57,405 nucleotides of DNA from DATGMB01 sp035293845 (GTDB lineage: Bacteria > Acidobacteriota > Terriglobia > Bryobacterales > Bryobacteraceae), in NCBI GenBank assembly GCA_035293845.1, contig DATGMB010000086.1, positions 1-57,405 on the forward strand. The letters are read 5' to 3'. The stretch's first letter is position 1. Each line of letters starts with the position of its first letter. Below the pieces are notes generated by a model that saw only the letters and a list, made by a program, of their open reading frames with translations, made no database searches and was not told the origin of the DNA. Positions 40,620 to 48,235 of this stretch are shown here, one piece after another. The position numbers and the translations under genes were made by a program.

Positions 40620-41023
40620 CGGCGCGCCTGGCGGTGGGATTGGCGTTCGTGGCAGCCGTCGCGGCACAGACCACGCGCTCGGTGTGGGACGGTGTCTATA
40701 CGGCGGAACAGGCGAAGCGCGGGCTGGCGTTGTATGGCAAAGAGTGCGCAAGCTGCCACGGCAGCGACCTGACCGGCGGCGAATCGGCGCCGCCGCTCAC
40801 GGGCGCCGGGTTCCTTTCCAACTGGACCGGCCAGACAGTGGGCGACCTGTTCGAGCGGACGCGGCAGTCGATGCCGCAGAACAACCCCGGAAAGCTTTCC
40901 CGCACGCAGAATGCGGACGTGATCGCGTATTTGCTCTCGATGAGCGGCTTTCCCGAGGGGAAGGCCGAGTTGGACAAGGTCGCCGAGGTGCTGAAACAGA
41001 TCCGAATCGACGAGAAGAAGTAG
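40616..41023 (+). CDS. monohaem c-type cytochrome
   Basis: 135 aa. A signal peptide (LAVGLAFVAAVAAQ) precedes a single cytochrome c fold: ALYGKECASCHGSDLTGG (haem Cys44, Cys47, His48), an SMPQNNPG loop with the likely axial Met, and NADVIAYLLSMSGFP, the final helix. Coupling to the quinoprotein by a four-base overlap (ATGA) indicates a dedicated electron acceptor. It converges with the DapA-like gene with a two-base gap. Confidence 0.9.
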   Translation: MTARLAVGLAFVAAVAAQTTRSVWDGVYTAEQAKRGLALYGKECASCHGSDLTGGESAPPLTGAGFLSNWTGQTVGDLFERTRQSMPQNNPGKLSRTQNADVIAYLLSMSGFPEGKAELDKVAEVLKQIRIDEKK

Positions 41024-41025
41024 CG

Positions 41026-41988
41026 TCAGCCGAGCGCGGCTTTGATCTGCGGCAGCCTGGGCTGAAGCTGCGCTTTTTGCGCGGCCGTCAGGTCGAGCTG
41101 CGGCGGCCGGACATAGCTTTCGCGGAAGCCGTGCGCGGTGAGCGCGAACTTGATGGCCGCCGCTCCGCCGCCGCCCTGCACGCGCGAGAGGGCGTTGGCT
41201 TCACGAAGCTTCGCGTAAGCCGCGGCCACGTCCTGCCCTTTGCGCTGCGCTTCAAAGCACGCCGATGCCTGGCGCGGGAACAGGTTCGCGCTCACCAGAA
41301 TCGCTCCCTTGCCCGCGGCCAGCGCGGCCGGGAGGTTGTTCTCCGTTCCCGTCATGATGTTCAGCTTGGGGAACTCCTTCACGAGCGAAGCGTACTCTTC
41401 CGCGTTGCCGGTGGAATCCTTGATGCCCGCGAGATTCGGATAGTGCTCCAGGTTGTGCAGCAACTGCGGCGTGATCGGCACCGCGCTCATTCCCGGATAG
41501 TGGTACAGGTTGACCGGGATTTTGGATGCCTCGAGCACCTGGGAATAATACTTCGTCAGCCCCTCGGTCGAGGGATTCTTGAAGTAGAAGGGCGGAATGC
41601 AGAGCACCTGATCGGCGCCGTTGGCCTGGGCGTGCGCCAGCAGGTCGAGCGTTTCGGGCAGGTTTGGCGTCCCGACCTGAACCATGATCTCCAGGCCGGA
41701 GCGGTGCTTGAGAGCGGTCTCCGCGATCTTCTTGCGTTCGGCGACAGAAAACGACGGAAATTCGCCGGTCGTCCCCAGCACCAGAACGCCATCGACGCCG
41801 CCTGATTTGAAGTACGGCATCATGTCGCGATAGATCGCGTCGTCGAATTTGCCGCGGCTGTCGCACGGCGTGACGGCCGCGACATAGAGGCGCGGGCCGG
41901 ATGCTGTGGTGGTTTTTGCGGGCGATGCGGCCATGGCCGAAGCAGCCACGCTCACGGTTCCCAGAAAGCTACGTCGAGTTGTGTCCAC
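41026..41988 (-). CDS. Tat-exported DapA/NanA-family aldolase-like protein
   Basis: 320 aa. The N-terminus TTRRSFLGTVSVAASAMA is a twin-arginine signal. The rest is a DHDPS-type TIM barrel: VLVLGTTGEFPSFS (pyruvate-carboxylate loop), VNLYHYPGMS (catalytic Tyr) and LAGIKDSTGN (Schiff-base Lys). The family includes dihydrodipicolinate synthase, N-acetylneuraminate lyase and keto-acid aldolases, normally cytoplasmic. Tat export argues against a role in lysine synthesis and for periplasmic sugar-acid chemistry. The GTG start is supported by AGGAGGGAA. Confidence 0.85.
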   Translation of the reverse strand: MDTTRRSFLGTVSVAASAMAASPAKTTTASGPRLYVAAVTPCDSRGKFDDAIYRDMMPYFKSGGVDGVLVLGTTGEFPSFSVAERKKIAETALKHRSGLEIMVQVGTPNLPETLDLLAHAQANGADQVLCIPPFYFKNPSTEGLTKYYSQVLEASKIPVNLYHYPGMSAVPITPQLLHNLEHYPNLAGIKDSTGNAEEYASLVKEFPKLNIMTGTENNLPAALAAGKGAILVSANLFPRQASACFEAQRKGQDVAAAYAKLREANALSRVQGGGGAAAIKFALTAHGFRESYVRPPQLDLTAAQKAQLQPRLPQIKAALG

Positions 41989-42078
41989 GGTTCCCTCCTG
42001 GCGATGAACAATCTTACTCCCGGCGGCGGAAAAGTTCCACAGGGTTGTTGGGGAAGCGGCCCTGAGGAGGAAGGCGGT

Positions 42079-44337
42079 TCAATAATCGATGCGGTAGACC
42101 CGCACGCCCTGCGCCGGCACGTCGGTGTCAAGATGGACGGCCGCGGCCGGATGCGGGAGCGCCTGGCCGGTGGTGATCTCGCGGACCTGTTTCGGCGCCC
42201 GGTCGAGCGGAATCGTGAGTTTCACCGCGGCCGGCGACGCTCCCCAGTTCATGAGGAACACCATGCGGCCGGAATCGGCGACCAGTTGCTGCAGGTCCAC
42301 GGGCGCCGATGCGTTCAAATCGGGCGCCGCAACACCGGCCCAGCTCGCCAGAAATCCGCCGAGCGGATGCAGCCCGCCGTCCGGCTGACGGGGCGTACCC
42401 GGCAGGCTGCCGACCACGATGTTCGACCGCTGCTGCGACACTGCCTCCGGCGATTCGTTGGCCTGGCCCGGGAAGGTGCCCACGATGATGGCGCTGCCGC
42501 TGCCGAATTTGCACTCGAAAGCCGCGGGCGAGCCGTCCTCGAACCAGGCGAGCGGCCGGGCCTCGGGCCGGAGGACGGTGAACCGTTCCTCGAAGATGGC
42601 GCCGGCGAATCGCCGGTCGCCCCAACGGATTTCGGTTTGCGGTTTCGGCGTCGTGGATTTCTCGCGCACGCCCAGCATTTGCTCCCACCCGAAGCCCGGA
42701 ACGATCTCCTGCGCGTAGCCGCGCTCGTCCACCCACCCCGGCCGCGCTTCTGTGAACAGATGCCCGCCCTGGCGCACGTATTGCTCGAGTGCGCCGGCTT
42801 CCTTCGAGAGCATCAGGATCGGATACGGCAGAACGATCAGCTTGTAATGCGAGACCTGCGCCGCCGTCAACTCCGCGGCGTCGACGAAATCCACTGGAAT
42901 GTTGCGCTCCGCGAACATCCGGTAGTAGCCGGAAAGCGACCGGGCCACCGCGCCGCGATTGTACAGGTGTCCTGCGCCGCCGATCAGGTTGGTGAGCTGG
43001 TTGACGACGATCGCCACCTCGGCGGGTTTCGGGTGCGCCCGCAGCAGAAGGTCCGAGTTGGCCTCGATCTGGCGGGCAGTCTCGCCAGCGAGCCTGCCGC
43101 GGTCCGTGAGCGTGCCATCGAGATTGATCAATCCGTAGCCCCCGGATTCGTAGCCGGCATTCATCGGGTACCAGGCGTAGATATTGATGCCGCGTGCGCC
43201 ACGGGAAATCGCGGTCCACATGTAGCGGACGACGTCCAGTGCGGTAATCTCCTGGCTTACGATGTCGCCGCGGACGCCGAAGCCGCCCTGCAGTTCGCCG
43301 ATGTAGAAGCCGCGGTTATTGCCGGCCGAGCGCGTGAGGTCGACCGCCATCTGGACGCGCATCGGCGACATATGGGGCGGCAGCGAGTGTTTGGGGTAGA
43401 GGCTGGTGCCGTAATAGTCGACAGCCTGATACATCAGGTAGTCGTCGGGATTACCGTCGCCCGAGGCGAAGCTGCCCAGAGCGCTCGGCCCGGCAGCATG
43501 GCTCGTGGCAACGCGATCGGGCAGGATCTGCTTGACGGCGCGGGTGCGGGTGCGCAGATCGTCGGCGAGTTTCTGCGTAATGAAGACACGCCAGTCCATG
43601 TAATCGGCGTAGGAAAGGATGGTGTCGAAGCGCGGCGGCTCGACTTCGCTCCACGCCTGAAACTGGCGGTACCAGGCATTGTTCAACTGCGGGATGCCGC
43701 CGTATTTGTTTTGCAGCCACTCACGGAACCGCGCCATCGAGTAGGAACAGTAGCAGAAGGATGCGTTGGGAATGTAATTGATTTCCGCCCAGTTGATGAT
43801 GTGGGGCTCGCTCCACAGGTCCCAGCCGAAAAAGGCCGGGCTTTTTGCCGCGTGGCGGGCGGTCTCCCGGAGAAAATCGAGCGTGGCCTGCCGCACTCCG
43901 GGATGGTCGAAGCAGAAGCCGGGCACGGCCTGGGAGGGGATGGCCTGCCCGTTCTGCGCGACCAGGTGGCCGTCGGGGAATTTGCGCGCCAGCCAATCGG
44001 GCGCCGAATCGACGTACACCTGCACGATGACCTTCAGCCCTTCCTCTCCGGCGAGATTGAGCATCAGGTCGAGGGCTTCGAGGTGATATTCCTGCTCGCG
44101 GGGTTCGCCGGCGGTCCATTCCACCCAGGTGCGGACCGTGTTAAACCCGAGGGCCTTGATCTGTTTCAGGTCCTTCCGCCACAGGGCGGGGGAGTCCGCC
44201 GTAACCGGATCGAGCATCGGCGCGCGAGCCTTGCCTCCGGCATACCAGACCGAAACCGGCAGAAAGCCGGGGGAAACCGGCGCGGCCAGAGCCAGCGCCG
44301 GGAGCAACAGAAGAATACCGATCGCGCCGCGCTTCAT
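42079..44337 (-). CDS. secreted beta-galactosidase-like glycoside hydrolase (GH42 type)
   Basis: 752 aa with a signal peptide (MKRGAIGILLLLPALALAAP). The TIM barrel shows FNTVRTWVEWTAGEPREQEY, FFGWDLWSEPHIINW (acid/base Glu) and NRGFYIGELQGGFGVRG (candidate nucleophile Glu). These are followed by a trimerisation/Rossmann-like domain (HYKLIVLPYPILMLSKEAGA) and a C-terminal beta domain. This is the order of domains in GH42 beta-galactosidases and relatives. It would act on galactosides or similar glycans outside the cytoplasm. Confidence 0.85.
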   Translation of the reverse strand: MKRGAIGILLLLPALALAAPVSPGFLPVSVWYAGGKARAPMLDPVTADSPALWRKDLKQIKALGFNTVRTWVEWTAGEPREQEYHLEALDLMLNLAGEEGLKVIVQVYVDSAPDWLARKFPDGHLVAQNGQAIPSQAVPGFCFDHPGVRQATLDFLRETARHAAKSPAFFGWDLWSEPHIINWAEINYIPNASFCYCSYSMARFREWLQNKYGGIPQLNNAWYRQFQAWSEVEPPRFDTILSYADYMDWRVFITQKLADDLRTRTRAVKQILPDRVATSHAAGPSALGSFASGDGNPDDYLMYQAVDYYGTSLYPKHSLPPHMSPMRVQMAVDLTRSAGNNRGFYIGELQGGFGVRGDIVSQEITALDVVRYMWTAISRGARGINIYAWYPMNAGYESGGYGLINLDGTLTDRGRLAGETARQIEANSDLLLRAHPKPAEVAIVVNQLTNLIGGAGHLYNRGAVARSLSGYYRMFAERNIPVDFVDAAELTAAQVSHYKLIVLPYPILMLSKEAGALEQYVRQGGHLFTEARPGWVDERGYAQEIVPGFGWEQMLGVREKSTTPKPQTEIRWGDRRFAGAIFEERFTVLRPEARPLAWFEDGSPAAFECKFGSGSAIIVGTFPGQANESPEAVSQQRSNIVVGSLPGTPRQPDGGLHPLGGFLASWAGVAAPDLNASAPVDLQQLVADSGRMVFLMNWGASPAAVKLTIPLDRAPKQVREITTGQALPHPAAAVHLDTDVPAQGVRVYRIDY

Positions 44338-44402
44338 GGGAATCCGAAACCATATTGTCCTGCAACTGAGGGCGAGGACGCGGGCGCGCGATCGGCCGGC
44401 GC

Positions 44403-45299
44403 TTACGGGAGCATTTCCCCGCCGGTGAGGTCCACGACGGAGCCCGTCACATAGCTCGATTCGCCGCTCGCCAGAAAGACGTAGGCGGGCGCGATCTCGG
44501 CGGGCTGTGCCGGGCGCCGCATCGGATTATCCTGGCCGAATTGCCGGACTTTCTCGGGCGGCGAGGTGGAGGGAATGAGCGGCGTCCAGACCGGCGCCGG
44601 CGCCACCGCGTTGACCCGAATCCCGCGCTCGATCGCGAGCTCCGCGAGCGCCTTCGTAAACGTGACGATTGCGCCCTTCGTCGTCGCATAGGGCAACAGC
44701 ATTCCGGTGGGCTGGTAGGCCTGGACGGATGCGGTATTGATGATCGCCCCGCCGGCCTGCATCCGCGGCAGCGCGGCTTTCACCAGGTAGAACATGGCGT
44801 ATATGTTCGTGCGGAAGGTGCGGTCCCACTCCTCCGAGCTGAAGTCCTCCACGTCCTTGCGATACATCTGGTAGGCCGCGTTGTTCACGAGAATGTCGAG
44901 GCGTCCGCATTCGGCGAACATGCGGTCCACCATCCGGCGGCAGTGCTGCTCGTCCCGGATGTCGCCCGGCATCGGAATTGCCTTGCGGCCGGCCTGCTGC
45001 ACCCAGCGCACCGTTTCCCGCGCGTCGGCCTCCTCTTCGGGCAGATAGGAAATTCCGATATCCGCGCCCTCGCGCGCAAATGCGATCGCAACCGCGCGCC
45101 CGATGCCGCTATCCGCGCCGGTGATGAGTGCCGCCTTATCCTTGAGCCGCTCGAAGCCGCGGTAGGATTCCTCGCCATGATCGGGCTTCGTGCGCATCCG
45201 CGCCTCCGATCCGGGTGGCGTCTGCGCCGGCTCGTCGAAGGGTGGTTTCGGCCCCTTTTCGCGGGGATGGACGGTTTCCTGCAAAGTGTCTCGCGCCAT
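44403..45299 (-). CDS. SDR-family oxidoreductase (YghA-like)
   Basis: 298 aa. The N-terminal extension PREKGPKPPFDEPAQTPPGS is typical of the YghA/stress SDR group. Then come KAALITGADSGIGRAVAIAF (dinucleotide loop T-G-x-x-x-G-I-G), DILVNNAAYQM (N-N-A), the catalytic Ser in INTASVQAY, Y-x-x-x-K in LPYATTKGA, and NAVAPAPVWTPLIP. It reduces aldehydes or ketones with NAD(P)H. The ATG at 45299 follows GGAG; the longer open frame upstream is not real. Confidence 0.92.
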   Translation of the reverse strand: MARDTLQETVHPREKGPKPPFDEPAQTPPGSEARMRTKPDHGEESYRGFERLKDKAALITGADSGIGRAVAIAFAREGADIGISYLPEEEADARETVRWVQQAGRKAIPMPGDIRDEQHCRRMVDRMFAECGRLDILVNNAAYQMYRKDVEDFSSEEWDRTFRTNIYAMFYLVKAALPRMQAGGAIINTASVQAYQPTGMLLPYATTKGAIVTFTKALAELAIERGIRVNAVAPAPVWTPLIPSTSPPEKVRQFGQDNPMRRPAQPAEIAPAYVFLASGESSYVTGSVVDLTGGEMLP

Positions 45300-45358
45300 G
45301 ATGATCTCCGATGGATGACGAGCGCGAGTTTGGGGCCATTGGGAGGATCGGCACAGCA

Positions 45359-46477
45359 TCACCCGGCTTGGAACGGATCCGATACCGCGTAGGGCGGCGG
45401 CTGGCGGTCCCACGAGCTGCGAAGCCAATCGTCGGGCTCGGGGCGGGTGGGCAGCCAGCCCGGCACGGCCATCAGGAAGCGGTGGGAGAGCGAGGCTGCG
45501 AAGGGCTCGTACATCGCGCGCAGCTTCGCGAGGCCGTCCGGCGAGAAGCGGGAGATGTCGAGCACCGTTCCGGCACCGGCGATTGCGTCGCGCAAGCGGT
45601 CGAAGCCGGCGGCCGGCAGGCGGTCGGGCGGGGCGGGTTGCGGCGGCTGGAGGCGGTAGACCGTTACCAGGTCGGCGAGCGCGTGGCGGCACATTGCGAA
45701 GGTCAATGCCGCCTGGTGCCGCAGATCGCCCTCGCCGCAAAGCACGGTAACGCTGCTGGCATCGAGAATGGTGACCAGCGCGCCGAGCCAGGACTGGTTC
45801 TCATGCTGCGAACGGAAGTACGCGAGCATCGGATAGGAGAGCTGCGTTTCGAGCATGCCGGCGGCCCAGCGTTCCCAGGCCGCCAGTTGGGCCTCGAAGC
45901 GGCTTGCGCTGCGGCCCTGCCGGACGATCAGTTCGCTCGCGGCCGGCGGCGACCCGGCGCGCGCGTCGAGCAGGGAAATGTGCTGTTCGCGCTCGGCGAA
46001 AGATTGATAAAGAACCGGCAGATATCCGACCACCAGCCCGAGCAGGCTGATGCCCAGCCCTGCTTCGAGAACCAGCAGGAATCTCGATACCGGATTCCCC
46101 GGTGTACCGGGGGACATAGTCGAGAGCGCGGCAACGCTGAAAAACAGGTCGAAGGCGATACCGCTCTCATGGCCAATTTGCAGCCCGGCCGCCCAATGCA
46201 GCACCGTGAATGAGATCACGATGGCGAGCGCCCAGAGCGCGAGCAGTGCGAGCAGTGAGAGCGGGCCGTAGACGCTGAGCAGGCGCTCGCGGCGCTGCCC
46301 TTCATGGACGCGCCGCGCGAAAAACGTGAACGCGCGCCAGGTGAGCGCGTAGAACCAGCCCGTCAGTCGGAAGATGCGCTCGGCGCGGCGGGCCAGGACG
46401 ATGGTGTCGAAGGCATCGGCGAGCGCGATCAGGAGAAGCCCGCTACCGGCCAGGGCGGCAAGGACGTGGAACCCCAT
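45359..46477 (-). CDS. ion-channel-like membrane protein at the end of the oxidase operon
   Basis: 372 aa. About four helices: MGFHVLAALAGSGLLLIALA, LLALLALWALAIVISFTVLH, then a pore-like loop SVAALSTMSPGTPGNPVS and LGISLLGLVVGYLPVLY. A soluble C-terminal domain of about 200 residues ends in SDPFQAG. The fold resembles two-helix potassium channels, but the T-V-G-Y-G filter is absent, replaced by TMSPGTPGN. It starts two bases after the CtaG stop, so it is in the same transcript. Transport or a structural role are both possible. Confidence 0.7.
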   Translation of the reverse strand: MGFHVLAALAGSGLLLIALADAFDTIVLARRAERIFRLTGWFYALTWRAFTFFARRVHEGQRRERLLSVYGPLSLLALLALWALAIVISFTVLHWAAGLQIGHESGIAFDLFFSVAALSTMSPGTPGNPVSRFLLVLEAGLGISLLGLVVGYLPVLYQSFAEREQHISLLDARAGSPPAASELIVRQGRSASRFEAQLAAWERWAAGMLETQLSYPMLAYFRSQHENQSWLGALVTILDASSVTVLCGEGDLRHQAALTFAMCRHALADLVTVYRLQPPQPAPPDRLPAAGFDRLRDAIAGAGTVLDISRFSPDGLAKLRAMYEPFAASLSHRFLMAVPGWLPTRPEPDDWLRSSWDRQPPPYAVSDPFQAG

Positions 46478-46479
46478 GG

Positions 46480-47283
46480 CTATTCCGGATACCAGCTCGC
46501 CACGGCGGCATCGCTCTGGCGCAGCCAGCGCGCGCAGAAGTAAAGGCCGGCGGCCAGATAGACGAGCCCCGCGGGAATCCACATGATCAGCCCGCCGATC
46601 TGCTGGTCCTGGAGCGGAGTCAACCCCCAGGCCGGCGTCCGGCCGGCATAGGCGGGGTACCACAGTGACGGCGCGAACGTGAGCAGGGCGCCGAGGATCG
46701 CGGTGTGGACCGCCGTGGTGAAGAGATAAAAGACCGATGCGCCATATCCCAGGCGGCTGTGCGTGTGGAAGAGCGACCACCAGAAGAGCAGGGCCGCCGC
46801 CAGAAAACTGAGGTGCTGCGCGGCGTGCACACCGTCGCTCCCCAGCGTGGCCTGGAACAGCGGCGGCGCGTGCCATGCCCAGAGCGCGGCAGCATGGATC
46901 GACCAGGCGGCTGCCGGGGCGGTAAGCCCGCGCCAGATTCGCGCCACCCACGCCTTCGCCCACCGGCCGGCGCCGCGGCGCCATGCGAGCGGCAGGCCGC
47001 AGAGCATCGGAACGAGCGGCCGCGAAATCACGAACAGCGGCGCGCAAACGAGCATCAGGATTTCGTGCTGCACCATGTGGGCGGAAAATAGCGATTCGCC
47101 GAGCTCATGGAGCGGCGAGAGCAAGGCGAGCGCGAGCACCAGCCAGCCGCACCAGAAACAGGCGACGGGAAGCCGCGCCGTCCGCCGCGTCCCGCGCGCG
47201 CCGCGCGCGTAGAGCAGCGCCGAAAGGGCCAGCAGAAGGATCACACCCGGATCGAATTCCCACGGCGGCCACGGAGGCCTCAT
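46480..47283 (-). CDS. ctaG: cytochrome c oxidase assembly protein, caa3-type CtaG
   Basis: 267 aa with about seven helices. LFSAHMVQHEILMLVCAPLF, HAAALWAWHAPPLFQATLGS, HAAQHLSFLAAALLFWWSLF and FYLFTTAVHTAILGALLTFA carry the conserved His and Trp of the caa3_CtaG family, which helps insert copper or assemble caa3 oxidases. The ATG at 47283 overlaps the stop of the small membrane protein upstream (ATGA). Confidence 0.9.
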   Translation of the reverse strand: MRPPWPPWEFDPGVILLLALSALLYARGARGTRRTARLPVACFWCGWLVLALALLSPLHELGESLFSAHMVQHEILMLVCAPLFVISRPLVPMLCGLPLAWRRGAGRWAKAWVARIWRGLTAPAAAWSIHAAALWAWHAPPLFQATLGSDGVHAAQHLSFLAAALLFWWSLFHTHSRLGYGASVFYLFTTAVHTAILGALLTFAPSLWYPAYAGRTPAWGLTPLQDQQIGGLIMWIPAGLVYLAAGLYFCARWLRQSDAAVASWYPE

Positions 47284-47621
47284 TCGCACCCCCGCAGCAT
47301 CAGGTTGGGAACGGCTTGCGCGGCGATCACGATGAAGAACAAGCCGCTCAGGAGGACGCCGGCCAGCCCCAAGCCCCGGGCGCGGGCCGCCGTGCCGCCG
47401 GTTTCGCCCGGCATTTCGAGGCCGGCCTGCCGCCAGATGCGGTACGCCAGCAGACCGGAGGCGGCGGTGGCGGCGAGCGCGGCAATAGTCACGGCGAACA
47501 GCGCCGGCTTCCACCCCAGGGCGCAGGCCCAGGGCGCCAGCGCGTAGCTCGCCAGCAGGTCGGCAAACCAGGCGGCCGGCCCGGCGAGCACGGCGATCCA
47601 GAGCTGCGTGTCGCGGCTCAT
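47280..47621 (-). CDS. small three-helix membrane protein in the oxidase operon
   Basis: 113 aa with helices at about 8-30 (LWIAVLAGPAAWFADLLASY), 42-65 (ALFAVTIAALAATAASGLLA) and 88-105 (GVLLSGLFFIVIAAQAVPNL). There are no metal motifs. It overlaps subunit III upstream and CtaG downstream by four bases each, so it belongs to the oxidase complex or its assembly. I do not recognise a named family. Confidence 0.75.
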   Translation of the reverse strand: MSRDTQLWIAVLAGPAAWFADLLASYALAPWACALGWKPALFAVTIAALAATAASGLLAYRIWRQAGLEMPGETGGTAARARGLGLAGVLLSGLFFIVIAAQAVPNLMLRGCE

Positions 47622-48235
47622 CGCGGCGCCCGCACCAGGCGCGGACCCCAATAGATGACGACATACAGCGGAATCCAAATCAGAACGAGGAAGTACCAGA
47701 CGACCGAATCGACATGCACCCCCAGCCGCTGCCGCGGTCCGTGATAGCCTTGCCGCAACAGCACCAGCAGAACGGCCGTGAAGATCAGATCGGCCGCGAC
47801 ATCGAGCGTGTGCAGGGCAAGGATGGTCCAGACCAGTGAGCCGTGGATATCGGCGGCCCAGGTAAAAGGCAGCGCGGCCCATTCGAAGCCGCGCGCGAGC
47901 ATGGCCGCAAGGCCGAATCCGAGATTGAAGAGCAGCCATCGAGACATCCCGCCGCGGTCGTCGCCTTTGGCGGCCTCGCTGGCGCGGTAAGAGCCGAGGC
48001 AGCTCACGATGAGCAGCACCAGCACGATCGTGGGCAGGAGGACCGGCGGCAATTCCGTGGGGCGAGGCGGCCAAACGTCCAGCGAAAGGCGGTAGTAGAA
48101 GTACATCGCGATCAGAATCGCGAACATCGTGCCTTCGATCGCGGCGAGCAGCATCTGGCCCCACCACAGCGGGGCTTCGCTCGAAATCGAGTGGTCGGGA
48201 AGATGCGATACGTCGAGCGTGCGCTGCGCCGTCAT
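47618..48235 (-). CDS. ctaE: cytochrome c oxidase subunit III
   Basis: 205 aa, about five helices. PLWWGQMLLAAIEGTMFAIL starts the helical part, with the conserved Glu of subunit III. DIHGSLVWTILALHTLDVAA and VDSVVWYFLVLIWIPLYVVI, near the end, are the usual H-x-x-W-x-x-L-x-x-H and final helix motifs. The short form, without helices I-II, is typical of bacterial caa3 oxidases. It is coupled on both sides by four-base overlaps. Confidence 0.9.
   Translation of the reverse strand: MTAQRTLDVSHLPDHSISSEAPLWWGQMLLAAIEGTMFAILIAMYFYYRLSLDVWPPRPTELPPVLLPTIVLVLLIVSCLGSYRASEAAKGDDRGGMSRWLLFNLGFGLAAMLARGFEWAALPFTWAADIHGSLVWTILALHTLDVAADLIFTAVLLVLLRQGYHGPRQRLGVHVDSVVWYFLVLIWIPLYVVIYWGPRLVRAPR

Noticed and set aside
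46000..46200. Potassium channel assignment for the last gene of the oxidase operon
   Set aside because: The T-V-G-Y-G selectivity filter is absent, so potassium selectivity cannot be supported.
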